A stretch of DNA of 64,000 bases from Brevundimonas naejangsanensis DSM 23858 (GTDB lineage: Bacteria; Pseudomonadota; Alphaproteobacteria; Caulobacterales; Caulobacteraceae): assembly GCF_000421705.1 (NCBI RefSeq), contig NZ_ATXN01000003.1, positions 129,001 to 193,000 on the forward strand, given 5' to 3'. Shown here piece by piece: positions 27,136-37,000 of the stretch. Under the pieces are notes generated by a model, which did not search any database, was not told the DNA's origin, and saw only the letters and a program-made list of their open reading frames with translations. Within the stretch, counting starts at the first letter, position 1. The number at the start of each line of letters is the position of its first letter. Position numbers and translations under genes: made by a program.

Positions 27136-28410
27136 TCATCCGGGGCGTTCGTTGGGACGTTTCAGAGCGCGCCCGGCGACGACAGCGCCTGCCCCAAACT
27201 TGTCGCGCAGGGCGTCGATGGCGGTCTCGGTCTTCAGGGCGCGGGCTTCGGCGGTGGCGAACAACCCGGCGGGGACATCCTGGGCGTCGGCGATATCGGC
27301 CATGCCGATGCCGATCAATCGATAGGGCACGCCCAGTTCCGGCTTCAGCAGGTCGCGACCGGCGGCGAACAGGGCGCGCGCCGTCTGCACGGGCTCGGCC
27401 AGGGTGATGCGGCGGGTGACGATCTTGAAGTCCGTCTTGCGCAGTTTCAGCACCAGGACCCGGCTGGCCACGCCGTCGCGTCGCGCCTTGGCCGCCAGCT
27501 TCTCGCACAGGGGCCACAGTTCGGCCTCCAGCGCCTCGGCGGTGGTCAGGTCGTCGTTGAAGGTGGTCTCGGCGCTCATGCCGCGACGGTCGTGGTCGGG
27601 GTTCACCGGGCGGCTGTCGCGGGCGTGGCTGAGATCGTGCAGCCGCAGGCCCGTCTCGCCATAGCGCCGGATCAAGTCCTTGACCTCGGCGGCGGCCAGA
27701 TCGCCGATGGTGGCGAAACCGTCCGAACGCAGGGTGCGCCCGAACACCGGCCCGACGCCGGGCAGGGTGGTCACGGGGCGGGGGGCCAGCAGGCCTTGCG
27801 CCTCGGCCGCGCCGATGACGGAGAAGCCGCGCGGCTTGTCCAGTTCGGACGCGATCTTGGCCAGGAAGCGATTGGGCGCCAGGCCGATGGAGACGCTCAA
27901 GCCTGTCTCGTCCTCGATCCATTTCTGCAGGCGCGCCAACTGGAAGGCGGGCGGCCCGCCATTCAGCCGCTCTGTGCCCTTCAGGTCGATCCAGGCCTCG
28001 TCCAGCGACAGGGTCTGAACCAGCGGCGTCAGGCGCTGCACGGCGCCGAAGATGCGTGCGCTCTCGGCTTTGTATTTGGCGAAGTCCGGCTTGATGACCA
28101 CGGCGTCCGGACAGGCCTTCAGCGCCTTGAACATCGGCATGGCCGAGCCGACGCCGTACAGCCGCGCTACATAGCAGGCGGTGGAGACCACGCCGCGCTT
28201 GCCGCCGCCGACGATCACGGGCCTGTCGCGCAGTTCGGGTCGGTCGCGCTTTTCGACCGAGGCGTAGAAGGCGTCGCAGTCCAGGTGGGCGATGTGAAGA
28301 TCGCTCAGTTCGTCGTGGGCGATCACCCGGCGCGAGGCGCACGACGGGCACCGCACGACCTTGCGGTCTCCGGTCCACAGACAGTCGCGGCAAAGGGCCG
28401 TGATGGCCAA
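27136..28410 (-). CDS. dinB: DNA polymerase IV (Y family) with N-terminal Cys4 motif
   Basis: Translesion polymerase. The start is set at TTG 28410, which has GGAG 7 bases upstream; GTG 28437 is an in-frame alternative. Unusually, a C-x2-C-x10-C-x2-C zinc-binding pattern lies before the palm domain, which begins I-A-H-L-D-C-D-A-F-Y-A-S-V-E. The second catalytic motif is S-L-D-E-A-W-I-D-L and the helix-hairpin-helix has L-P-G-V-G-P-V-F-G. The little-finger domain and a C-terminal tail follow. No canonical alphaproteobacterial LexA box (GTTC-N7-GTTC) was seen upstream. Confidence 0.93.
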   Translation of the reverse strand: MAITALCRDCLWTGDRKVVRCPSCASRRVIAHDELSDLHIAHLDCDAFYASVEKRDRPELRDRPVIVGGGKRGVVSTACYVARLYGVGSAMPMFKALKACPDAVVIKPDFAKYKAESARIFGAVQRLTPLVQTLSLDEAWIDLKGTERLNGGPPAFQLARLQKWIEDETGLSVSIGLAPNRFLAKIASELDKPRGFSVIGAAEAQGLLAPRPVTTLPGVGPVFGRTLRSDGFATIGDLAAAEVKDLIRRYGETGLRLHDLSHARDSRPVNPDHDRRGMSAETTFNDDLTTAEALEAELWPLCEKLAAKARRDGVASRVLVLKLRKTDFKIVTRRITLAEPVQTARALFAAGRDLLKPELGVPYRLIGIGMADIADAQDVPAGLFATAEARALKTETAIDALRDKFGAGAVVAGRALKRPNERPG

Positions 28411-28533
28411 ACAGGAACTCCGTTTCCTCAGCTTCACGTCAACTTAAGACTGACGCGCCCACAGTGCACCCAAGAAGGCGTAACAGCCCGACGCGAAAGC
28501 GAATGAACAAGAGGCGCAACGGCCGGGTGGCGG

Positions 28534-28899
28534 ATGTCCAAGAAGATCCTCATCGTCGAGGATAACGAGCTGAACATGAAGCTTTTTCATGATCTGCTCG
28601 ATTCTCAGGGGTACGAAGTGCTGCAGACCCGCGAAGGGCTGCAGGCGCTGGCGATTGCGCGCGAGCACCGCCCCGATCTGATCCTGATGGATATCCAGTT
28701 GCCGGAGATTTCCGGGCTTGAGGTGACCAAATGGCTCAAGGACGATGAAGAGCTGAACCATATACCCGTCATCGCCGTTACAGCCTTCGCCATGAAGGGT
28801 GATGAGGAACGGATTCGTCAGGGGGGCTGCGAAGCCTACATCTCCAAGCCGATCTCTGTCATTTCCTTCCTTGAAACGGTGCGAAAGCACCTGGGGTAG
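28534..28899 (+). CDS. divK: Single-domain response regulator DivK
   Basis: 121 residues, one receiver domain: acidic pair E9-D10, phospho-acceptor D53 ([10 protein letters not shown]), conserved T/A site in V-T-A-F-A-M and K in Y-I-S-K-P. It is nearly identical in motif content to Caulobacter DivK, which acts with DivJ/PleC and DivL to control CtrA and cell polarity. Its identity is supported by pleD 3 bases downstream, the same order as in Caulobacter. It is divergent from dinB. Confidence 0.97.
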   Translation: MSKKILIVEDNELNMKLFHDLLDSQGYEVLQTREGLQALAIAREHRPDLILMDIQLPEISGLEVTKWLKDDEELNHIPVIAVTAFAMKGDEERIRQGGCEAYISKPISVISFLETVRKHLG

Positions 28900-28902
28900 G
28901 GG

Positions 28903-30264
28903 ATGAGCGCGCGAATTCTGGTGGTCGACGACGTAGAGGCGAATGTCCGTCTGCTCGAAGCCAAGCTGACCCTTGAATACTATGACGCCCTGACCTGCGG
29001 CGACGGGACCTCGTGCCTGCGCATCGCCCGGGATGAACAGCCCGACCTGATCCTGCTGGACGTCATGATGCCCGGCATGGACGGGTTCGAGACCTGCCGT
29101 AGGCTCAAGGCCGCCGAGGAAACGCGTCATATCCCGGTGGTGCTGGTGACGGCCCTCGACGGGCGTCATGACCGCATCCGGGGACTGGAAGCGGGCGCTG
29201 ACGACTTCCTGTCCAAGCCGCTGGACGATGTGATCCTGATGGCGCGAGTCAAGAGCCTGACGCGCCTGAAAATGGTCATGGATGAGCTGCGTGAACGCGA
29301 GGAAAGCAGCCGCCGTCTGGGCATGGACGCAGGCGGCGTCGGCCGTCTGAAGGGCTCGGGCGGTCGGGTTCTGGTCGTCGACGACAATGAGCTTCAGGCC
29401 GAGATGATCGCGCGGGAGCTGTCGATCGAGCATCGCCCGATGATTGCGGACACCCTGGCCGACGCTCTGGACGCGGCGCGGGGACCGGTCGATCTGGTCA
29501 TCGTCAATGTGTCGTCCGAGGGTTTCGACGGCCTGCGCCTGATCGCCCAGTTGCGCTCCAAGGAGATGACGCGGCGCATTCCCATACTGGCGCTGATCGA
29601 CACCCATGATCGGCCGCGTCTGCTGAAGGCGCTGGATCTGGGCGCGCACGACATCCTGGCCCGCCCGGTCGATCCTGAAGAGATGTCGGCGCGGGTCCGC
29701 ACCCAGGTGAAGCGCAAGCGGTACGGCGACTTCCTGCGCGACAAGCTGGACCATAATCTGGAGATGGCGATCACCGACCCGCTGACGGGTCTGCACAATC
29801 GCCGCTACATGACCAGCCAGTTGCAAGCTCTGGTCGCGCGCGCCGCGCGGGGCGGGGACCCGGTGGCGGTGCTGGTGCTGGACATCGACCACTTCAAAGC
29901 CGTGAACGACACCTTTGGTCATGACGTCGGCGACGAGGTGCTGCGCGAGTTTTCGGTACGGCTGGCGACCAATGTGCGTGCGGTCGATCTGCCCTGTCGT
30001 TTCGGCGGCGAGGAATTCGTGGTGGTCATGCCGGGCACGACGCTGGAAGACGCCCATCGCATCGCCGAACGTATTCGCCGCGACGTGGGGGCGGCCCCCT
30101 TCCGTATCAGCGGAGGCGATGTGCTGGGCGTGACCGTTTCAGTCGGCGTGGCGGCCAGCCTGGGCATGGAGGACACGCCCGAGGCCCTGCTCAAGCGGGC
30201 GGACGAAGGCGTCTATGAGGCCAAGGCTCAGGGGCGCAACCGCGTCGTCGCCCGCGCCGCGTGA
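28903..30264 (+). CDS. pleD: Diguanylate cyclase response regulator PleD
   Basis: 453 residues, REC-REC-GGDEF. The first receiver has D53 in L-I-L-L-D-V-M-M-P-G. The second is degenerate, with asparagine at the acceptor position (V-I-V-N-V-S-S-E), as in Caulobacter PleD where it serves dimerisation. The cyclase site is G-G-E-E-F, preceded by the inhibitory I-site R-A-V-D, so feedback by c-di-GMP should be retained. PleD makes c-di-GMP at the stalked pole. It is co-transcribed with divK. Confidence 0.97.
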   Translation: MSARILVVDDVEANVRLLEAKLTLEYYDALTCGDGTSCLRIARDEQPDLILLDVMMPGMDGFETCRRLKAAEETRHIPVVLVTALDGRHDRIRGLEAGADDFLSKPLDDVILMARVKSLTRLKMVMDELREREESSRRLGMDAGGVGRLKGSGGRVLVVDDNELQAEMIARELSIEHRPMIADTLADALDAARGPVDLVIVNVSSEGFDGLRLIAQLRSKEMTRRIPILALIDTHDRPRLLKALDLGAHDILARPVDPEEMSARVRTQVKRKRYGDFLRDKLDHNLEMAITDPLTGLHNRRYMTSQLQALVARAARGGDPVAVLVLDIDHFKAVNDTFGHDVGDEVLREFSVRLATNVRAVDLPCRFGGEEFVVVMPGTTLEDAHRIAERIRRDVGAAPFRISGGDVLGVTVSVGVAASLGMEDTPEALLKRADEGVYEAKAQGRNRVVARAA

Positions 30265-30292
30265 CGCGGCGCTTTCCGATAAACGGTCAAAG

Positions 30293-30322
30293 AAAAACGC
30301 CCGGTCCTGCGACCGGGCGTTT
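30293..30322. terminator. Bidirectional terminator between pleD and rpmG
   Basis: AAACGCCCGGTC (30295-30306) pairs with GACCGGGCGTTT (30311-30322), with A-rich and T-rich sides. The two flanking genes are convergent. Confidence 0.85.
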
Positions 30323-30356
30323 CGATTCTTGCAGATTCAAGCGGGGGGCGAAGCCC

Positions 30357-30524
<168 letters not shown>

Positions 30525-30651
30525 CGGAATTAACCTCTGCGACGGCGAAAGCCGCTTGAAATAAGAGGCGCGGAACATACTCAGGACGGGCTCAAAGTCA
30601 ACGGCTTCGATGTCGCGTTGAGCCTGGCCATACAGACGCTAGTGTTTCGCC

Positions 30652-31266
30652 ATGAAAAAGCCTTGTCTAAAGCCCGCCCACGTCCTTTCCGCCGCCGTTG
30701 TCGCCGCCGGTCTGGCCCTTTCCGCCTGTTCGTCCGAGCCTGCCGCACCGGCGGCTGCGACTGCTGAGGCTCCAGCCACGGCGCAGGACGCCTTCTTCGC
30801 CAATCTGACCGCCCTGTGCGGCCAGAGATTCGAGGGCAAGGTCGTCACCAACGAGGCCGCCGATTCCGATTTCGCCGGCAAGCGCCTGCTGATGCACGTG
30901 CGCGACTGTTCGGCGGACGAGATTCGCATCCCCTTCTGGGTCGGCGAAGACCGCTCGCGCACCTGGGTGGTGACGCGCACCGATTCGGGCCTGCGCCTGA
31001 AGCACGATCACCGCCAGCCGGACGGCAAGACCGACCCGCTGCACTGGTACGGCGGCGACACGGCGAACGAAGGCACGGCAGAGCGTCAGGAGTTCCCGGT
31101 CGATCAGGAATCCATCGACCTGTTCAACGCCAACGACGCCTCGGTCTCGACGACCAACGTCTGGGCGATGGAGGTCCATCCCGACAAGACCTTCACCTAT
31201 GAACTGCGCCGCCCGAACCGCCACTTCCAGGTTGATTTCGACCTGACGAAGCCGGTCGCCGAATAA
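30652..31266 (+). CDS. Conserved hypothetical lipoprotein
   Basis: 204 residues. The signal peptide ends in a lipobox (L-S-A-C, cysteine 26), followed by an Ala/Pro-rich linker and a globular domain from about 47. That domain has two cysteines (in A-L-C-G-Q-R-F and V-R-D-C-S) that could form a disulphide in the periplasm, and a His/Asp-rich middle (K-H-D-H-R-Q-P-D-G). I recognise no characterised family. It is monocistronic and convergent with the NUDIX gene. Confidence 0.8.
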   Translation: MKKPCLKPAHVLSAAVVAAGLALSACSSEPAAPAAATAEAPATAQDAFFANLTALCGQRFEGKVVTNEAADSDFAGKRLLMHVRDCSADEIRIPFWVGEDRSRTWVVTRTDSGLRLKHDHRQPDGKTDPLHWYGGDTANEGTAERQEFPVDQESIDLFNANDASVSTTNVWAMEVHPDKTFTYELRRPNRHFQVDFDLTKPVAE

Positions 31267-31284
31267 GACCTTAAGGCCGCCGCG

Positions 31285-31992
31285 TCAGTCCTGATGGTCG
31301 ATGACGTGGCGGCCGCTCACCATGTGCACGAAGGGCAGGGGGCGCTGAGGCGTCTCCAGCCGCTCGGCCACCTCGCCCAGCACGAAGCGGGTGATGGCGG
31401 GCAGGTCGAGGCTCTGCGCCTCGTCCAGAGGAATCCAGGCGATCTCGTCCAGTTCGCCCGAGCCTTCGATACGGTCCGGATCGCGCAGAGCCTCGACCGG
31501 GGCCATGAAGAAGCGCGCGTCGAAACGGCGCGGTCGGCCCGGCGGCGTAATGGCCCGCGCCACATAGGACAGGACCGACAGATCGGGCAGGGCGCCCGCC
31601 TGACGATACTCCCGCCACGGCCCGGCGACTGAGGCGGCGGGCGCCGCTTGGCCCAGGATCAGCCCCGTTTCTTCAAAGGTCTCGCGCACAGCGGCCAGAG
31701 CCAGGGCGCGGGCGCGGCGGGCGGGCATTTCCACCTCCAGCCGGCGCGCAGCGTCGAGCGACAAGGGGCCTTTCGAGGCGGCGGTGAAATCGGCGCGCTC
31801 GATGCGTCCGCCCGGAAACACCCACTTCGAGGCCATGAAGACATGGCCCGGCGCGCGGCGGCCCATCAGCACCTCGGGCCGCTTGGCGTCGCGCGTCAGG
31901 ATCAGGGTGGCGGCGTCCTTGGGGCGCTGGACGCCCCCGGTGCGCGGCGCATCGGCGAGGTCCTGCGCCGCGTCGAAGGGGAGGGGGTTCAA
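31285..31992 (-). CDS. NUDIX hydrolase
   Basis: 235 residues from TTG 31992, which overlaps the TGA of rnr (TTGA), so it is probably translationally coupled to rnr. The NUDIX box is present but interrupted: V-F-P-G-G-R-I at 58-64 and, after an insertion, A-A-V-R-E-T-F-E-E-T-G-L. The spacing between G-G and R-E-x2-E-E is longer than the standard 23-residue box, as in NUDT19-like proteins. The substrate is unknown; CoA derivatives or nucleotides are possible. Confidence 0.87.
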   Translation of the reverse strand: MNPLPFDAAQDLADAPRTGGVQRPKDAATLILTRDAKRPEVLMGRRAPGHVFMASKWVFPGGRIERADFTAASKGPLSLDAARRLEVEMPARRARALALAAVRETFEETGLILGQAAPAASVAGPWREYRQAGALPDLSVLSYVARAITPPGRPRRFDARFFMAPVEALRDPDRIEGSGELDEIAWIPLDEAQSLDLPAITRFVLGEVAERLETPQRPLPFVHMVSGRHVIDHQD

Positions 31993-34304
31993 CGCCGCTT
32001 GCCCTTTCTGACGCCCTTCAGGCCGCCGGAGGGCTTGGCGCCGTTGCGGGGCTTGGGACCGCCCGGACGGCCTTTCCCACGCTTGGGCGGGCCGTCGCCG
32101 CCTCTTCCGCGCATCCCATAGCGCGGGGCTGGGGCGTTGGGGTCGCGCGGGTCCGGTTCGGACAGCATCTCCAGCACCAGACCGCCGGTGACGGGCGTGG
32201 CTTCCATCAGCCGCACCTCGACGCGGCGGCCGAGCGGAAAGCGCTTGCCGCTGCGCTCTCCCACCAGGGCATGGGCGCGGTCGTCGTGGGTGAAATATTC
32301 GTCGCCGAGCGTCGAGACCGGGACCAGACCGTCTGCGCCCGTCTCGTCCAGCCGGATGAATAGGCCGAAGCGGGTCACGCCGGTGATCCGGCCGGTGAAG
32401 GTCGCGCCGACGTGTTCTTCAAGGAAGGCGGCGATGTAGCGGTCCATGGCGTCGCGCTCGGCCGCCATCGAGCGGCGCTCGGTCTCGGTGACGTGTTCGG
32501 CGATGCCGCCCAGTTCGGCGATCTCGCGGTCGGTCAGGCCGTCCGACCCTAGTTTCAGCCCCCGGATCAGCCCGCGATGGACGATCAGGTCCGAATAGCG
32601 CCGGATGGGCGAGGTGAAGTGGGCGTAGCGGTCCAGGTGCAGACCGAAGTGGCCTACATTGTCCGGTGAGTAGATGGCCTGCATCTGGGTGCGCAGGACG
32701 ACTTCGTTGACGACCTCGGCGTGCGGGGTGTCGCGGGTCTCTTCCAGCAGCTTGTTGAAGCGCTTGGTGTTCGGCGCCTCGCCCTTGTTCCACGGCTTGC
32801 CGATGGTGTGCAGGAAGTCGGCCAGGTTGAAGATCTTCTCCTGGCTGGGCGTGTCGTGGACGCGATAGATCAGCGGCGTGTGCGTCTTCTCCAGCGTCTC
32901 GGCGGCGCAGACGTTGGCCTGGATCATCATTTCTTCGATCAGGCGGTGAGCTTCCAGCGACTTGCGCGGCTCGATGCCGGCGATGCCGCCGTCGGGCGAC
33001 ATGATGATGCGGCGCTCGGGGCTTTCGATGGCCAGCGGACTGCGGCGCTCGCGGCCCTTCAACATGGTGCGGTAGGCGTTCCACAGGGGATAGAGGATGG
33101 CCTCCATGATCGGCCCGGTGGCGTCGTCCAGCAGGCCGTCGATGGCCGATTGCGCCTGTTCGTAGGACAGCTTGGCGTGGCTGCGCATCAGGCCGCGCGT
33201 GAACTTGTGCCCGGTCTTCCTGCCGTCCTTGTCGAAGACCATGCGCACGGCCATGCAGGCGCGGTTCTCACCCTGCTTCAGGCTGCACAGGCCGTTGGAC
33301 AGCACTTCGGGCAGCATCGGCTCGACCCGGTCGGGGAAGTAGGTCGAGTTGCCCTTGGCTCGCGCCTCGCGGTCCAGCGCCGTGTTCGGGCGCACATAGG
33401 CGGCGACGTCGGCGATGGCGACCCAGACGATCCAGCCGCCCGCATTGGCCGGGTCTTCATCGCGCTCGGCATAGACGGCGTCGTCATGGTCGCGCGCATC
33501 GGCGGGATCGATGGTGATGAAGGGGACGTGGCGCAGGTCCTCGCGCCCCTTCAGCGTCGGGACAGCCTGATCCTCGGCCTCGCGTTCCACGGCCTCGGAG
33601 AAGCCGGTCGGCACCCCGTGGGCGTGAATGGCGATGATGGAGGCGGCGCGCGGGTCGTCCTCGCGCCCGATGTTCTCAAGAATCTTGCCGCGCTTGGGGC
33701 CGTAGCGATGCTCGCCCTTCTCGACGGCGGCCAGAACCAGATCGCCGTCGCGCAGATCGGCAGCCTGTGCCTGCGGGACCAGCAGAACATCCTTGGAGCG
33801 CTTGTCGACCGGCTCGACCCGCGTTTCGCGCGCCGATTTGCGGATGACGCCCAGCACGCGGTTGCCGCCAGTATCCAGCCGTTTGACCAGTCGGGCCTCC
33901 CAGCCGTCGACGCCCTGGCTGAACTTGACCAGCAGGCGGTCGCCCATGCCGGGCGCCGGGCCGCGACCCTCGCGATCAGGCATCAGGACAGCGCGCGGTG
34001 CATCCTCTCCGCCCTTGACCAGTTGGACGTAAAGTTCGCCGTCGGCGTCGCGATCCACCACGTCGGCGACGCCGACCGGGGGCAGGGCGCCGGCCTCGGA
34101 AAAGCCCTTGCGGCCGCGTTTGCTGAGGCGGCCCTCGGCCTCCAGCTCCTTCAGCATGTCGCGCATCTGGCGCCGCTCGGCGCCTTTCAGGCCGAAGGCG
34201 CGCGCGATGTCGGCCTTTTCGGCTTCTCCAGCCTCACGAAGGAAGGCGATGAGGGATTCTTTGTCGGGCAGGCCCGCAGCGGGGCGTTTGGGTGTCTTGA
34301 CCAT
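31989..34304 (-). CDS. rnr: Ribonuclease R
   Basis: 771 residues, a processive 3'-5' exoribonuclease that degrades structured RNA. Order: an N-terminal winged helix (about 1-75), cold-shock-type domains, the RNB catalytic domain with D-P-A-D-A-R-D-H-D-D-A-V (four acidic metal ligands), then an S1 domain (G-R-I-T-G-V-T-R-F-G-L-F). The C-terminal tail is Gly/Arg/Lys-rich, typical of RNase R and used in ribosome and RNA contact. AAGGG lies 6 bases before the ATG. Confidence 0.97.
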   Translation of the reverse strand: MVKTPKRPAAGLPDKESLIAFLREAGEAEKADIARAFGLKGAERRQMRDMLKELEAEGRLSKRGRKGFSEAGALPPVGVADVVDRDADGELYVQLVKGGEDAPRAVLMPDREGRGPAPGMGDRLLVKFSQGVDGWEARLVKRLDTGGNRVLGVIRKSARETRVEPVDKRSKDVLLVPQAQAADLRDGDLVLAAVEKGEHRYGPKRGKILENIGREDDPRAASIIAIHAHGVPTGFSEAVEREAEDQAVPTLKGREDLRHVPFITIDPADARDHDDAVYAERDEDPANAGGWIVWVAIADVAAYVRPNTALDREARAKGNSTYFPDRVEPMLPEVLSNGLCSLKQGENRACMAVRMVFDKDGRKTGHKFTRGLMRSHAKLSYEQAQSAIDGLLDDATGPIMEAILYPLWNAYRTMLKGRERRSPLAIESPERRIIMSPDGGIAGIEPRKSLEAHRLIEEMMIQANVCAAETLEKTHTPLIYRVHDTPSQEKIFNLADFLHTIGKPWNKGEAPNTKRFNKLLEETRDTPHAEVVNEVVLRTQMQAIYSPDNVGHFGLHLDRYAHFTSPIRRYSDLIVHRGLIRGLKLGSDGLTDREIAELGGIAEHVTETERRSMAAERDAMDRYIAAFLEEHVGATFTGRITGVTRFGLFIRLDETGADGLVPVSTLGDEYFTHDDRAHALVGERSGKRFPLGRRVEVRLMEATPVTGGLVLEMLSEPDPRDPNAPAPRYGMRGRGGDGPPKRGKGRPGGPKPRNGAKPSGGLKGVRKGKRR

Positions 34305-34415
34305 TGCGCCCTTTCTAACGCGCTTCTCGGCGAAAGGGTGAAAACTTGCAGGAGTTGACCGCGAAGGGGCGGACGCCCAGCTTCACAAGTCACCCGTGCA
34401 ACGGAGCCTGCTCTC

Positions 34416-35819
34416 ATGTCGATGACCGACGCCCCTGTTCTCAGCCGTCCGGCCAAGAGCCTGCTGGACCTGATCGGCAAGACGCCGATGGTCGAGGTGA
34501 CGCGGATCGACACCGGCCCGTGCCGCCTTTTCCTGAAGCTGGAGAGCCAGAACCCCGGCGGCTCCATCAAGGACCGCATCGCCCTGTCGATGATCGAGGC
34601 GGCGGAGAAGGCGGGCTGGCTGAAGCCCGGCGGCACCATCGTCGAGGCGACGGCGGGCAACACCGGCCTGGCCCTGACCCTGGTGGGCAAGCAGAAGGGC
34701 TATAAGGTCCTGCTGGTCATCCCCGACAAGATGTCGAAGGAGAAGATCCAGCACCTGCGAGCGATGGGCGCCGACGTGCGCCTGACCCGCTCGGACGTGC
34801 CGCATGGCCATCCTGAATATTACACCGACATGGCCGAGCGTCTGGCCCAGCAGATTCCGGGCGGCTATTTCGTCAACCAGTTCGCCAACGACGCCAACTC
34901 CGAGGCCCACTTCAAGACGACCGGCCCGGAAATCTTCGAGCAGATGGACGGCGATATCGACGCCTTCGTCGCCGGCATCGGCTCAGGCGGGACGATTACC
35001 GGCAACGCGCGCTACTTCAAGGCGCAGGGCTCCAAGGCCAAGATCATTCTGGCTGACCCGGTGGGATCGGCGCTGGCGGGACTGATCAATGAGGGCGTCG
35101 CTGGGCCGGACGGCAGCTATACGGTCGAGGGCATCGGCCAGAACTTCATGCCTGAGACGACCGATCCAGATCTGATCGACGTCGCCTATTCCATCCCCGA
35201 CGCCGAGGCGATCGCCACGGTGCGCGAGCTGTTGTTGAAGGAAGGCATTCTGGCGGGATCGTCCTCGGGCACCCTGATCGCCACGGCCCTGCGCTGGTGC
35301 CGCGAGCAGGCCGAGCCGAAGCGGGTCGTGACCTTCGTCTGCGACACCGGCGCCAAATATCTGTCCAAGGTCTACAACGACGCCTGGCTGGCCGATCAGG
35401 GGCTGGCGGAGCGCGAATTGCACGGCGACCTGTCGGACCTGATCAACCGCAAATACGCCGCCGGCGACGTGGTGGTGATCGGGCCTGAAGATACGCTGGA
35501 CACCGCCTTCAAGCGGATGCGCGGCGACGGGCTGTCGCAACTGCCGGTCATTCAGGACGGCCGTCTGGTCGGTATTCTGGACGAAAGCGACATCGTCCAC
35601 ATCATGAACACCGACGACATCACCCGCCAGGAACGCTTCGCCAAGCCGGTCGCCTCGGCCATGACGCGCGATCTGGACACGCTGCAGGTGACGGAATCGC
35701 TGGACGCCCTGATCCCGGTCTTTGACCGAGACCGCGTGGCCATCGTGCTGGACGGCGAGAGCTTCGTCGGCCTGATCACCCGCACCGACCTGATCAACCA
35801 CCTCAGCCTGAACCGGTAA
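34416..35819 (+). CDS. Cystathionine beta-synthase
   Basis: 467 residues. The N-terminal PLP fold-II domain has the Schiff-base lysine K52 in G-G-S-I-K-D-R, T-A-G-N-T-G-L and G-S-G-G-T-I-T-G. Two CBS domains follow (about 345-465), which distinguishes it from plain cysteine synthase. It condenses homocysteine with serine to cystathionine, or O-acetylserine with sulfide. The neighbour 4 bases downstream is a cystathionine gamma-lyase/synthase, supporting the reverse transsulfuration role. Confidence 0.92.
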   Translation: MSMTDAPVLSRPAKSLLDLIGKTPMVEVTRIDTGPCRLFLKLESQNPGGSIKDRIALSMIEAAEKAGWLKPGGTIVEATAGNTGLALTLVGKQKGYKVLLVIPDKMSKEKIQHLRAMGADVRLTRSDVPHGHPEYYTDMAERLAQQIPGGYFVNQFANDANSEAHFKTTGPEIFEQMDGDIDAFVAGIGSGGTITGNARYFKAQGSKAKIILADPVGSALAGLINEGVAGPDGSYTVEGIGQNFMPETTDPDLIDVAYSIPDAEAIATVRELLLKEGILAGSSSGTLIATALRWCREQAEPKRVVTFVCDTGAKYLSKVYNDAWLADQGLAERELHGDLSDLINRKYAAGDVVVIGPEDTLDTAFKRMRGDGLSQLPVIQDGRLVGILDESDIVHIMNTDDITRQERFAKPVASAMTRDLDTLQVTESLDALIPVFDRDRVAIVLDGESFVGLITRTDLINHLSLNR

Positions 35820-35823
35820 GCCT

Positions 35824-36987
35824 ATGTCTGAACTGAAGAACCGCCAGGGCTTCTCGACCCGCGCCATCCATGCGGGCCAGCGGCCGGACCCGACCACGGG
35901 CGCGGTGATGACGCCGATCTACGCCACCTCGACCTATGCGCAGGAAAGCCCCGGCGTGAACAAGGGCTATGAATACGCCCGCGGCAAGAACCCGACGCGC
36001 GAGGCGTTCGAGGCCTGCATCGCCGATCTGGAGGGCGGGGTTCAGGCCTTCGGCTTCGGCTCGGGCATGGCGGCGACCTCGACGGCGCTGGAGTTGCTGG
36101 ACGCCGGGTCGCACATCATCACCGGCGACGATCTGTACGGCGGCTCATGGCGGCTGTTCGAGCGGGTGCGGCGCCGGTCGATGGGGCTGGACTTCAGCTA
36201 TGTGGACCTGACCGACCTGGCGGCGGTCGAAGCGGCCATCACCGACAAGACGCGGATGCTGTGGGTGGAGACGCCGACCAACCCGCTGATGAAACTGGCC
36301 GACATCGAGGCCCTGTCGAACGTCGCCAAGGCGAACAAGCTGATCCTGGTGGTCGACAACACCTTCGCCACGCCGTGGAGCCAGCAGCCGCTGACGCTGG
36401 GCGCCGATGTGGTCATGCATTCGGCGACCAAATATCTGAACGGCCACTCCGACATCGTCGGCGGGGTTCTGGTCGCCAAGGACGCAGAGATGGCGGCCCA
36501 GTTGAAGTTCCTGCAGAACTCTATCGGCGGGATCATGGGACCGTTCGACGCCTTCCTGGCCAACCGAGGCCTGAAGACGTTGGGCCTGCGGATGAAGGCG
36601 CACAATGAGAACGCCCTGGCCGTGGCGCGTTGGCTGGAAGACCGAAAGGGCGTCGCCAAGGTGCTCTATCCGGGTCTGGTCAGCCACCCGCAGCACGAAC
36701 TGGCTGCGCGCCAGATGAACGGCCGCTTCGGCGGCATGGTCACCATGCTGATCGACGGCGATCTGGAGCGCACCAAGCGGGTTCTGGAACGGGTGCAGGT
36801 CTTCACCCTGGCGGAGTCGCTGGGCGGCGTCGAAAGCCTGGTGAACCACCCGGCCATCATGACCCACGCCAGCGTGCCCAAAGAGGTGCGTGAGGCGGGC
36901 GGCGTCACCGACAACCTGATCCGCCTGTCGGTCGGCGTCGAGGACATCGACGACCTGATCGCCGACCTGGATCAGGCTATCGGCTGA
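35824..36987 (+). CDS. Cystathionine gamma-lyase / gamma-synthase family PLP enzyme
   Basis: 387 residues of the Cys/Met-metabolism PLP family: R-A-I-H-A-G near the N-terminus, Y-E-Y-A-R-G-K-N-P-T-R, and the PLP lysine K203 in S-A-T-K-Y-L-N-G-H-S-D. Sequence alone does not separate gamma-lyase (cystathionine to cysteine) from gamma-synthase (towards methionine). Pairing with CBS, four bases upstream, favours gamma-lyase. cysE at 44.9 kb supplies O-acetylserine for direct cysteine synthesis as well. Confidence 0.92.
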   Translation: MSELKNRQGFSTRAIHAGQRPDPTTGAVMTPIYATSTYAQESPGVNKGYEYARGKNPTREAFEACIADLEGGVQAFGFGSGMAATSTALELLDAGSHIITGDDLYGGSWRLFERVRRRSMGLDFSYVDLTDLAAVEAAITDKTRMLWVETPTNPLMKLADIEALSNVAKANKLILVVDNTFATPWSQQPLTLGADVVMHSATKYLNGHSDIVGGVLVAKDAEMAAQLKFLQNSIGGIMGPFDAFLANRGLKTLGLRMKAHNENALAVARWLEDRKGVAKVLYPGLVSHPQHELAARQMNGRFGGMVTMLIDGDLERTKRVLERVQVFTLAESLGGVESLVNHPAIMTHASVPKEVREAGGVTDNLIRLSVGVEDIDDLIADLDQAIG

Positions 36988-37000
36988 GGCTGATTGAGGC

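Noticed and set aside
28438..28533. LexA box for dinB
   Set aside because: No GTTC-N7-GTTC or its complement was found in the divergent dinB-divK gap.
32721..34358. 545-codon plus-strand frame opposite rnr
   Set aside because: Antisense to RNase R, which has all expected motifs; the frame gives an Ala/Gly/Asp/Val-rich sequence without domains.
34305..34415. Possible SAM- or SAH-type riboswitch before the cystathionine beta-synthase gene
   Set aside because: The gap is short, and I could not match a SAM-II, SAM/SAH or SAH consensus core.
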